25,146 bases of DNA from a virus. The stretch is taken from positions 1-25,146 of the IMG/VR virus record IMGVR_UViG_3300010150_000146. One strand, 5' to 3'. Under the pieces are notes generated by a model. The model was not told the origin of the DNA. It ran no database searches and was given only the letters and a program-made list of their open reading frames with translations. This document shows, in pieces, positions 1-6,674 of this stretch (position 1 is the stretch's first letter; the number at the start of each line of letters is the position of its first letter). Made by a program: the position numbers and the translations under genes.

Positions 1-742
1 CGTAATCAACTTCTCCAGTTTCATCCTCATACTGTACGGGATCTTTTCTGCCAAGAGCAATAAAAGCCTCAATCCTCTCAACACTAGAAGCAGACTTATA
101 ATCACTATTTCCCGAAGGATAAGGCTTATAAGAAGTATTCGTTCTTTTATAAACTTCATCAAAATCAATTTTTAGCTTTGCACATAAAATTTCTCCATCT
201 TGTAAAATACCAAATTTATCAGTATTTAAATAAGGTGTAAAGTAACCTACTCTCTCCGCATCCCAATTTCCAATTCTAAAAGCTGCATCATCTGCATCTC
301 TAAATTCTTGTCTACAATCAGGATAAACTGCATGGTCACCAGCGTGAATACCTAAAGCAATATCACAAACATCTTCTGTTCTATTTGCTACGGATAATGC
401 AACTGCTTGAGTAATGGAAGCAAACATTTTATTTCTGTTAGGAACAACTGTTTCTTTCATATTATCTTGTTCGTAATGCCCTTCTGGTACATCATCTCCA
501 CCTGAAACTAAAGCTGAGTCTAATAGATCAACTAATCCGTCTAATTTAATTTGACGGTAATTTACTTTGTGACCTTTACTTGCAAGGTAATCAATTAATG
601 ATTGAGCTCTCTCTAGCTCTACTCTGTGTTTTTGACCATAGTCAAATGAGATACCTGTTACAGTATCGTACTTCTCGATAGCTCTTAACAATAGGGTGCT
701 GCTATCCATTCCACCACTTAAACTTACTACACAATGTGCCAT
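1..742 (-). CDS. queC: QueC-like 7-cyano-7-deazaguanine (preQ0) synthase, 3' end outside window
   Basis: The visible 247 residues begin at ATG 742 and run off the window without a stop. QueC uses ATP to convert 7-carboxy-7-deazaguanine into preQ0, the precursor of queuosine, archaeosine and phage 7-deazaguanine DNA bases. The PP-loop SGGMDSS is at residues 9-15. Further QueC signatures are VPNRN in mid-protein (the family usually has VPxRN) and GIHAGDHAVYPDCRQEF. The family then has a zinc site with one Cys followed by a CGxCxSC cluster. Here the matching stretch, residues 201-223 (TNTSY, then DYKSASSVER), has Ser, Asp, Ser and Ser at the four cysteine positions, although spacing and the trailing Arg are kept. 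The protein may therefore be a zinc-free variant or have a changed activity. It is the last gene of the visible minus-strand run; partner genes (queD, queE, folE) would lie beyond coordinate 1. The QueC family call is firm; retention of the canonical activity is uncertain. Confidence 0.88.
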   Translation of the reverse strand, partial: MAHCVVSLSGGMDSSTLLLRAIEKYDTVTGISFDYGQKHRVELERAQSLIDYLASKGHKVNYRQIKLDGLVDLLDSALVSGGDDVPEGHYEQDNMKETVVPNRNKMFASITQAVALSVANRTEDVCDIALGIHAGDHAVYPDCRQEFRDADDAAFRIGNWDAERVGYFTPYLNTDKFGILQDGEILCAKLKIDFDEVYKRTNTSYKPYPSGNSDYKSASSVERIEAFIALGRKDPVQYEDETGEVDY

Positions 743-822
743 AATTCACTTATTTAAAATTTGCCAGGTATTTCGCGTATAGGCTAACGCTAAAATGTTA
801 ATTAAATATAGTAAAAATATTA

Positions 823-990
823 TTAAAATACAACTTTACTTATATCTGTTTTTTCTATTAAATCTATCTCTGCTGATGGTTCCTCTGCTAATACTTTTCT
901 AATTACTTCTTTAATTTCTTTACCATCTACAATCCACTCTTCTCCATCAACTTCAACTCTCCAATAAAAAATATCTATAGGAACTGACAT
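823..990 (-). CDS. Small hypothetical protein, 55 aa
   Basis: ATG at 990 opens a 55-codon frame ending at TAA 823. The product begins MSVPIDIFYWRVEVDGEEW and is acidic. It looks like a short beta hairpin (FYWRVEVDGEEWIVDG) followed by an amphipathic helix (KEIKEVIRKVLAEE). The start lies one base after the stop of the 101-aa ORF upstream, so the two are probably translated together. No Shine-Dalgarno is seen; the leader is A/T-rich. I recognise no family. Support comes from the tight spacing, the lack of any other gene in this gap and the protein-like composition. Confidence 0.6.
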   Translation of the reverse strand: MSVPIDIFYWRVEVDGEEWIVDGKEIKEVIRKVLAEEPSAEIDLIEKTDISKVVF

Positions 991-991
991 A

Positions 992-1297
992 TTAATCTAT
1001 ATTTGTAAAAGATGATATTTTCTCTTGTATTACTTTCCACTCATTAATATACTCTTTAAGGGAAGTGTAGTGGTTACTTTTATTATTAAGTAATTCCCTA
1101 CATACTGCTTTTAGTGCATGATTAAAATTTCCCGGGTAGCATATAGTCTTAATATAATGAGTATTGTTATCACCTTTGATAACTCTTTCATAAACTGTAT
1201 ATCCCCCTGAGGAAGATTTAGCAATAAAAAAAGGTTCCATAACTGAATCTTCAATAATTGTATCCCCTGCAGGGATTGAATCTGGTCTTCTTAACAT
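992..1297 (-). CDS. Hypothetical phage protein, 101 aa
   Basis: ATG at 1297 follows the leader ATTTTAAAAATTAAGTT, which resembles the leaders of several other genes here. The product is soluble with mixed alpha/beta character. The N-terminal half holds MEPFFIAK and a Gly-rich turn (SSSGGYTVYERV), then KTICYPGNFNHALKAVCREL, and it ends in a Lys/Glu-rich helix (LKEYINEWKVIQEKI). There is no signal peptide or membrane segment. It sits between the four-helix membrane protein (17 bases upstream) and the 55-aa ORF (one base downstream). I do not recognise the function; it looks like a compact accessory phage protein. Confidence 0.72.
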   Translation of the reverse strand: MLRRPDSIPAGDTIIEDSVMEPFFIAKSSSGGYTVYERVIKGDNNTHYIKTICYPGNFNHALKAVCRELLNNKSNHYTSLKEYINEWKVIQEKISSFTNID

Positions 1298-1314
1298 AAC
1301 TTAATTTTTAAAAT

Positions 1315-1659
1315 TTATTTCCAATATAACTGTATCATTACTATTATAAATGCTAGTAATAATGTAATTCCTGTTTTAAGAGTTATTCCTTCATCTAAAT
1401 GAATATACGTACATGTTGCCATTATTATCATACCGGTAGAAAACCCTATCAACCTACCAGGCCATAGTAATCCGTCAAATCCTGCTACTACGTACCTAGA
1501 AGCATAGATTAATATATAACTAATAGGTACCCCCATAGAAGCCATAAGTAATGGTCTCTCCTTCACCCAATCGTTAAAAAATTGAGAATTAGTTTGATAC
1601 CATATTAAGCCTTGAGCTACAGTAAAGAGTATAAATGCTATTAGTATATTCTTATTCAT
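1315..1659 (-). CDS. Hypothetical integral membrane protein, four predicted TM helices
   Basis: The 114-residue protein is strongly hydrophobic. By eye it has four membrane segments: about residues 4-20 (NILIAFILFTVAQGLIWY), 37-55 (around MASMGVPISYILIYASRY), 66-84 (around GRLIGFSTGMIIMATCTY) and 94-112 (around TGITLLLAFIIVMIQLY). A conserved-looking loop, FDGLLWPGRLIGF, joins helices two and three. The ATG lies inside the end of the thioredoxin gene (8-base overlap), so translation is probably coupled. The size and helix count recall small multidrug or DMT-like transporters, but I see no diagnostic motif. Function unassigned; presumably inserted in the host inner membrane. Confidence 0.72.
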   Translation of the reverse strand: MNKNILIAFILFTVAQGLIWYQTNSQFFNDWVKERPLLMASMGVPISYILIYASRYVVAGFDGLLWPGRLIGFSTGMIIMATCTYIHLDEGITLKTGITLLLAFIIVMIQLYWK

Positions 1660-1912
1660 TCAATATAAAACTTTTTAACTGATCTTCTGTTAATCTGCCG
1701 TTTTTAATACTTTCCTTACCATCTTTAATAATTACTGTTGTCGGTATTGCAGTAACTTTGTACTCACCTGCTAAACCGCTTGTATCTTTTTCAACATTTA
1801 TATTAACAAACTCTACTGTGTCTTTTAATTCTTCCGATACTTTATCAAAAGTCTTAGCGTAAACACGACAAGGTCCGCACCAATCTGCGTAAAATTTGAT
1901 TACTTTTGTCAT
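1652..1912 (-). CDS. trxA: Thioredoxin
   Basis: An 86-residue minimal thioredoxin, shorter than the usual 105-110. The active site is WCGPC (C12 and C15) after the FYAD strand, and the cis-proline is P57 in AIPTTVIIKDGK. It should act as a cytoplasmic dithiol reductant. The phage NrdA in the same operon ends in a CLSC cysteine pair that needs such a reductant, so this protein could recharge the phage ribonucleotide reductase; that link is inference. In T7 the host thioredoxin is a polymerase processivity factor, but no thioredoxin-binding insertion is evident in the polymerase here. The start codon overlaps the stop of ORF43 in an ATGA arrangement. Confidence 0.92.
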   Translation of the reverse strand: MTKVIKFYADWCGPCRVYAKTFDKVSEELKDTVEFVNINVEKDTSGLAGEYKVTAIPTTVIIKDGKESIKNGRLTEDQLKSFILNE

Positions 1913-2040
1913 TTTCTTCCTTTTTCTTTATATGAATTAAATCTTGATTTTTTTCTGTTAGTGTTTGAAGTTTTGATTCCTCTTGACTTTAACCACTCCA
2001 TAGTTTGAGTGTAAAGTTGTTTTGATGTGTTTTTTGACAT
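1909..2040 (-). CDS. Tiny basic protein, 43 aa, coupled to thioredoxin
   Basis: ATG at 2040 opens 43 codons ending at TGA 1909-1911. This stop overlaps the thioredoxin ATG (ATGA), a typical translational-coupling junction. The product is very basic: MSKNTSKQLYTQTMEWLKSR, then a tail rich in Lys, Arg, Ser and Asn (NRKKSRFNSYKEKGRK). One amphipathic helix is likely at residues 5-20, and the rest is probably disordered. It could bind nucleic acid or serve as a leader for thioredoxin expression. A promoter-like TTCTTATATTA lies 24 bases upstream. I recognise no family. The overlap, the promoter and the otherwise empty gap support it as real. Confidence 0.6.
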   Translation of the reverse strand: MSKNTSKQLYTQTMEWLKSRGIKTSNTNRKKSRFNSYKEKGRK

Positions 2041-2063
2041 ATAACTGTTTTAGTATTATACTA

Positions 2064-2074
2064 TAATATAAGAA
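2064..2074 (-). promoter_or_regulatory. Promoter-like motif TTCTTATATTA upstream of ORF43-thioredoxin
   Basis: The coding-strand 11-mer TTCTTATATTA differs at one position (T for G, at the N of the consensus) from the copies upstream of polA and gp53. It follows a T-run and lies 24 bases before the ORF43 start. It overlaps a 15-base A/T palindrome, TATTATA-C-TATAATA, at 2054-2068. Promoter function is inferred from recurrence and position. Confidence 0.4.
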
Positions 2075-2093
2075 AAAAGCTGCGTATAACCAA

Positions 2094-2507
2094 CTATTTA
2101 ACGTTATTTCCATCTACAGATATTTCATGCCAATGTACTCTACCTTCTTCTATAGCTTTTTTAATATTTTTTTGTTTCCCCATCAAAAAGGAACTTCCAC
2201 TTTTTACTTCAACAAAATGTACAGAACATTTAGTCTTGCTGGCGGTGTCTGTAAACCCAACATAATCAATAGGCATACCTAAAAATGTACAGTCTTCTGG
2301 AGGAACAGGAAACTCTGACATAAATGGTACAAAGTGTTCTATAGTTTTACCCCACTGTACAGCCCCTGATCTCTTCTTTGCATCTCTTCTAATTATTGCT
2401 TTTTGATTTTCAAATTCTAATTTAAGAATTTTAATTTTTCTTTTGAAATGGTAGTACACTCCTCCTATGCTTAATAAAAGGAGTATTACCGTAGATGTAT
2501 ATAACAT
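2094..2507 (-). CDS. Membrane-anchored Holliday-junction-resolvase-like endonuclease
   Basis: A 137-residue protein. Residues 1-18 (MLYTSTVILLLLSIGGVYY) form a membrane anchor, followed by a basic helical stalk (HFKRKIKILKLEFENQKAII). The C-terminal domain has the PD-(D/E)xK layout: E57 in QWGKTIEHFVPF, D81 in GMPIDYVGF, and E100-V-K102 in HFVEVKSGSS, then a helix (KQKNIKKAIEEGRVHW). This matches the family annotated as endonuclease related to archaeal Holliday junction resolvase. It could process branched phage DNA, but the membrane anchor makes a soluble T4 endonuclease VII-like role uncertain. It lies 11 bases downstream of nrdA. Fold assignment is good; substrate is unknown. Confidence 0.78.
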   Translation of the reverse strand: MLYTSTVILLLLSIGGVYYHFKRKIKILKLEFENQKAIIRRDAKKRSGAVQWGKTIEHFVPFMSEFPVPPEDCTFLGMPIDYVGFTDTASKTKCSVHFVEVKSGSSFLMGKQKNIKKAIEEGRVHWHEISVDGNNVK

Positions 2508-2518
2508 ACTTTTAGTAT

Positions 2519-4234
2519 TTACCCATCACAGCTTAAACAATCCTCAGAAGTTCTAGAACCTATATCTCCGTTAATTACTGAGTCTGTTCGGAGGTAGTAT
2601 AGAGTCTTAATTCCAAGTTTCCATGCTGTTTGATGAACTAAGTTTATAAATTTTGGTGAATCTGTTGGATCAAATGCTAAATTTAAAGATTGAGTTTGAT
2701 CTATATACTTTTGACGTACTGATGCTTGTTCTACTAATGCAAGTTGATTAATTTCTGCAAAAGTTAAAAATACTTGTTTATCCTGCAAAGGCATTATGTC
2801 TTCAGGTAAATTAGCAACTGAGCCTCTAGCTTTCATAATATCATCCCATACTTCTTCTGTGTTACTTCCTTTTTCTTCTAAGTAACTTACTAACGCAGGA
2901 TTCTTACGAATAAAAGTACCTTTTGCAGAATTAAAAGTATATACGTTAGCAGGTACTGGTTCAATACCGGCTGATACTCCTCCTGATATTGTAGAATTAG
3001 ATACTGTTGGTGCTACTGCTAATAAATGTGTATTTCTCATTCCAGTTCCTTTACACCATACTGGCTCTCCGTATTCATCTGCAAGTTTTCTAGAAGCTGC
3101 TTCTGCTTGATTCTTTATCTGAGAGAATATCTGATGGGTATAAGAAGTTGCAGCAATAGAAGTAAAAGGAATTCTTTCGTTTTGTAAGAAAGTATGCCAT
3201 CCTAACACTCCCAATCCTATAGCTCTTCCTTTTTTTGCCGATCGGTGTGCTCTTATTAAAGAATCTCTACCAGAAGTTTTAGCTAAAAATTCTTCTAATA
3301 CTCCATCTAGAAAGTATATAGATGTCTCTATCAAATCAGTGTTTTTCCATTCATGCCATTTTGTAATATTTACTGATGATAAGCAGCAAATAAAGGAATG
3401 TTCTTCATCTGTATGTAAAGTAATTTCCGAACATATGTTAGTCATAGTAACATCTAAATTATTCTTTACATAAGCAGGAGGATTGTCATTATTAACATTA
3501 TCCTTATACATAATATAAGGTTCTCCAGTTTCTACTCTAGATTTTAGTATTTCCACCCACAATCCCATAGCTTCCGGGTCTCTATGTTCTAATCTTTGCA
3601 TAAAGCTATCATCCACTACAACGCATTGATGTAGGTTGAGACACTGTCTGTTTGGGTCTCCTTTTGGCCTTCTTATTTGAAGGTACTCTTTAATATCTGG
3701 GTGATTAATGTCTAAATTTACCGAGGCTGCTCCTCTTCTAACTGCACCTTGATTAGTAGCAATAATAGTAGAATCGTATATCTTAGCCCATGGAACTACC
3801 CCTTCTGATTGACCCATATTTCCTGTTCCGATTTTTTCTCCTCTACCTCTAATACGGGACAACCCTATACCGACACCGCCGCCGAGGGAGGTAAGTCTCA
3901 TTAGTTCAGCATTGGTTAATCCAATACCTCGAATTGAATCGGGCGTATCAATTCCAAAACATGAGATCGGTAATCCTCGGTCGGTTCCGGTGTTCGATAA
4001 TACAGGGGAGGCTAAGTTCAACCATCCTTTCCACATATAGCGAAAAAATTTATTCGCTAGGTCAGGACGATCTAATCTCTTAGCAATCGTATCTGCTACT
4101 CTTCTATATGCCTTTTTTGGTGTTTCATCAGCTAATAAATACCCTTTTGATATTGTTGCTAATGATATTTCATTCATCCATTCAGGGTAATCTTTCCCTG
4201 CTTCCCAAGAGGAAGTATCAACTATTAAACTCAT
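2519..4234 (-). CDS. nrdA: Class I ribonucleotide reductase, alpha (catalytic) subunit
   Basis: A 571-residue NrdA that reduces ribonucleotides to deoxyribonucleotides for phage replication. Active-site residues are visible: C92 in ISCFG and C283 in FICCLSSVNI (the redox pair), N266-x-C268-x-E270 in TNICSEI (the thiyl radical site), Y546-Y547 in KTLYYLRT (radical transfer), and PTVSNSTISGG at 409-419. The C-terminal redox tail is CLSC (C566 and C569), two residues from the end, a CxxC rather than the Cx4C of Escherichia coli. The N-terminal ATP-cone regulatory domain is missing, since the catalytic part begins almost at once; dATP feedback through an alpha-subunit cone is therefore unlikely. 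The gene starts 10 bases after nrdB. The leader ATTTTAATAAGTAAGTT has no Shine-Dalgarno. Confidence 0.96.
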   Translation of the reverse strand: MSLIVDTSSWEAGKDYPEWMNEISLATISKGYLLADETPKKAYRRVADTIAKRLDRPDLANKFFRYMWKGWLNLASPVLSNTGTDRGLPISCFGIDTPDSIRGIGLTNAELMRLTSLGGGVGIGLSRIRGRGEKIGTGNMGQSEGVVPWAKIYDSTIIATNQGAVRRGAASVNLDINHPDIKEYLQIRRPKGDPNRQCLNLHQCVVVDDSFMQRLEHRDPEAMGLWVEILKSRVETGEPYIMYKDNVNNDNPPAYVKNNLDVTMTNICSEITLHTDEEHSFICCLSSVNITKWHEWKNTDLIETSIYFLDGVLEEFLAKTSGRDSLIRAHRSAKKGRAIGLGVLGWHTFLQNERIPFTSIAATSYTHQIFSQIKNQAEAASRKLADEYGEPVWCKGTGMRNTHLLAVAPTVSNSTISGGVSAGIEPVPANVYTFNSAKGTFIRKNPALVSYLEEKGSNTEEVWDDIMKARGSVANLPEDIMPLQDKQVFLTFAEINQLALVEQASVRQKYIDQTQSLNLAFDPTDSPKFINLVHQTAWKLGIKTLYYLRTDSVINGDIGSRTSEDCLSCDG

Positions 4235-4244
4235 AACTTACTTA

Positions 4245-5228
4245 TTAAAATATTGTAGCAGCGTCCCATTCCATATGCCCTTTTGCATAATTCGTTACTC
4301 GATTTGCAAAAAAGTCTGTATGTTGCTTACCTGCTATTACCGCATCAAACCACTTCATTGTCTTTAATGCTCCTTTATCGATTTCTTCAGCTGGAACTAT
4401 AGGTTTTAATCCTAAATCGCTCATTTTTGTATTTACTCTATTACGAATAAAATTCTTTAGCTCTTCCTTTGAAAGGTTTTCTAAATCTCCCATTTCAAAT
4501 ATCTTATCTATAAAATCAAACTCTAACTGTAAAGCATTTTTTGCTGCTTCTTCAATATCAGCTACTAATTCAGGAGTTTTAAATTCTGGGTGTTCTTCCA
4601 TTAAGGTTCTAAATAACCAGCATCCTGCATCTGAGTGTAAAGATTCATCTCTAACTGACCATTCTACTATTTGACCTACTCCTTTAAGTAAGTTTCTCAT
4701 TTTAAATGATAAAAGTACTGCAAATGAAGAAAATAAGTTAACACCTTCTGTAAATGCAGAAAATATTGCTAATGACTTAGCTCTATCGTGCCAGTTTGGA
4801 GTTCCATCATGTCCGTCTCTTACGTCCATAAGATTTTCTATTTTTGCCATAGTTGCTTCATCTTCTAAAAACTCTGCAAAATTATCTAACCCCAATTGTT
4901 CGTTTAATAATGAATATGCTTCCGCGTGTATTGTTTCACTTGAACCTAATGTAGTTCCCATCATTATAATTTCAGGTTTTCTAAACCATTTAGTGACTAA
5001 TGTAGACCAGTAATCGTTAACTATGGTTTCAGTCTGCGCAAATCCTTTTAATATTCCTCCAATAACATTTTTTTCATGGTCTTTTAAATTACTAGCCCAG
5101 TCTGTTACGTCTTGTGACATAGGAACTTCTGTATGCAACCAATGTGCTTGTTGTTGTTTAAGCCAAAAATCGAAAGCTTTTGGATATTCAAAGGGTTTAT
5201 AAACCACACGTTCGTTAAGTAAACTCAT
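4245..5228 (-). CDS. nrdB: Class I ribonucleotide reductase, beta (radical-generating) subunit
   Basis: A 327-residue ferritin-like NrdB that forms the metal-radical cofactor used by NrdA. By alignment to the E. coli pattern, the metal ligands are E67 (GFAQTETIV), E98 and H101 (SSETIHAEAY), E161 (FTEGVNLF), and E195 and H198 (RDESLH). The radical Tyr is Y105, four residues after H101. The first ligand is Glu where E. coli has Asp84. A Glu first ligand together with a retained Tyr fits, to my recollection, the Flavobacterium-type dimanganese class Id better than classic class Ia. The gene follows a terminator at 5256-5296, so it may have its own promoter, though no clear one is visible in the short A/T leader. 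Confidence 0.95.
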   Translation of the reverse strand: MSLLNERVVYKPFEYPKAFDFWLKQQQAHWLHTEVPMSQDVTDWASNLKDHEKNVIGGILKGFAQTETIVNDYWSTLVTKWFRKPEIIMMGTTLGSSETIHAEAYSLLNEQLGLDNFAEFLEDEATMAKIENLMDVRDGHDGTPNWHDRAKSLAIFSAFTEGVNLFSSFAVLLSFKMRNLLKGVGQIVEWSVRDESLHSDAGCWLFRTLMEEHPEFKTPELVADIEEAAKNALQLEFDFIDKIFEMGDLENLSKEELKNFIRNRVNTKMSDLGLKPIVPAEEIDKGALKTMKWFDAVIAGKQHTDFFANRVTNYAKGHMEWDAATIF

Positions 5229-5255
5229 TTTTTAATTTTAATTAATAGATTAGAC

Positions 5256-5296
5256 AAAAAAAATCTCCAGAGAAAGCTATATCTGCTATTGGAGAT
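5256..5296 (-). terminator. Rho-independent terminator after the helicase gene
   Basis: On the coding strand ATCTCCA pairs with TGGAGAT across about 20 bases, with a possible inner AGC/GCT pairing. A run of eight T follows directly. It lies 25 bases after the helicase stop and 28 before the nrdB start. It would separate the replication transcript from the nucleotide-metabolism genes. Confidence 0.72.
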
Positions 5297-5320
5297 GTTA
5301 CCATAAATAGCATATATATT

Positions 5321-6667
5321 CTACTTTTTATCAAATAGCTCTGACATTTTTTCTCTTGAAAGACTGAAGATAGGACCTTGTGTAGAATTTAATTGTTCGT
5401 CTAAGTCAGCTTTTCCTTCAAATTCAATATGACCGTTATTGGTATCCATTTTTACATTATAAGTCATACCATCTTGACCGTATCTATTTTTCATAACATG
5501 AACGCGTCCAGTTCCTAGTACTTTATCTTCTTTCTGTCTAGATAGAGACAAGCAAATATCTGCTACCATCATCTTATCGTAAGAACCTGCTGCTTTGTCA
5601 CCCTCTATAACAGAATCTTTAGCACCCATTCGATTTACTTGTGATGGAGTTAATATAGGTATTTTCATATCTTTTGCAAGACCTTTAGTAGCTATAAATA
5701 CATCATCAATTTCGTCTTTCCTTTCAAAAGACTTACCTCTTGAAGGAGCTCTTAAGTAATCCACATAGTCAATTATAACTAAATCAGGCTTGTGGTCCAT
5801 ATCTATACATTTCTGGATATGAGATTTAATTGTATTTACAGAGGCATTTTTAGGTGCATACTCTTTAACAATTAACTTACCTTTTAAGTTATCTACTACT
5901 TTTTGTACATCTTTACGATGGTTATTAACTTCATCAATAGAGTACCCTGTAAAGTAGCAGTCAAATCGTTTACCAACGTAGTCTTCCCCGAGTTCCAAAG
6001 TGTAATAATTGACTTTATGCCCAAGCTTAACAGCATGAGCAGCAATAGCCACCATAGTCCATGACTTACCGCCACCAGGATTACCAAATACAATAGCCAA
6101 ATCCCCAGGCCCAAATCCTCCTTGAATACCATCATTAAGAACAGGCCAAGGAGAAGGAATAGTAGGACGGTAATCAGATCGATACCTAGTCTCAATATCT
6201 TTATTATATTCATGACCTATATTTTTATCCATACCAGCTCGCATTGCTTTTTCAATAGTATTTCTAATACCGTCAAAATCCCCTGCTTTTAATAAATCAG
6301 TAGAATTTAATATAGCCTGCTTCATTTCTTGATTTTTACAAAAAGTAGTAAATTCTTCTTGTACGTATTCTAAATCATCTTGTGATGCTTGGTAGGAGTT
6401 ACGTAACTCTTCTTTTAACGCTACCTTAAGAATATCATTCTCTATTTTCTGTAATTCTACTTTAAGAACATCCATAGTTACAGTAGTATGGTATTTGTCA
6501 AAATACGTAACTAACTGATTGATAATCCATTTGTGTGCGTCTGAGTCAAAGTAATCTTCTTGAAGAACGTCTCTTACGTTTAGAAGAAAACCCTTATCTG
6601 TTAGCAATGAGCCCAATACTTTCAGCTGGAATCCTTTTCCATACTGATTCAATGCTTTTAATGTCAT
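5321..6667 (-). CDS. DnaB-family replicative DNA helicase (gp41-like)
   Basis: A 448-residue hexameric-type helicase. The N-terminal helical domain covers about residues 1-150. The RecA-like motor follows with Walker A GNPGGGKS at 195-202, the motif YYTLELGEDY at 221-230, Walker B LVIIDYVDYL at 296-305, a Q-containing motif TPSQVNRM, and KNRYGQDG near residue 400, as in DnaB helicases. It should unwind the phage replication fork in the 5'-3' direction. No zinc-finger primase domain is fused and no separate primase lies in the window, so a primase must be elsewhere. It starts 7 bases after the 5' nuclease gene. Confidence 0.94.
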   Translation of the reverse strand: MTLKALNQYGKGFQLKVLGSLLTDKGFLLNVRDVLQEDYFDSDAHKWIINQLVTYFDKYHTTVTMDVLKVELQKIENDILKVALKEELRNSYQASQDDLEYVQEEFTTFCKNQEMKQAILNSTDLLKAGDFDGIRNTIEKAMRAGMDKNIGHEYNKDIETRYRSDYRPTIPSPWPVLNDGIQGGFGPGDLAIVFGNPGGGKSWTMVAIAAHAVKLGHKVNYYTLELGEDYVGKRFDCYFTGYSIDEVNNHRKDVQKVVDNLKGKLIVKEYAPKNASVNTIKSHIQKCIDMDHKPDLVIIDYVDYLRAPSRGKSFERKDEIDDVFIATKGLAKDMKIPILTPSQVNRMGAKDSVIEGDKAAGSYDKMMVADICLSLSRQKEDKVLGTGRVHVMKNRYGQDGMTYNVKMDTNNGHIEFEGKADLDEQLNSTQGPIFSLSREKMSELFDKK

Positions 6668-6674
6668 CTATAAC

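Noticed and set aside
743-822. Possible promoter before queC (ACTATATTTAATTAAC around 797-812)
   Set aside because: Only a weak match to the recurrent motifs and much farther (about 54 bases) from the start than the better copies; not enough to call.
5303-5311. ATAAATAG on the plus strand, similar to the T4 late promoter core TATAAATA
   Set aside because: It would transcribe toward the plus strand, where no gene exists, and such A/T octamers are expected often in this base composition.
5896-6213. 105-codon minus-strand frame inside the helicase gene with a membrane-like Leu-rich product
   Set aside because: It lies across the Walker A coding region of the helicase in another frame; the Leu runs are a frame-shifted reading of normal helicase codons.
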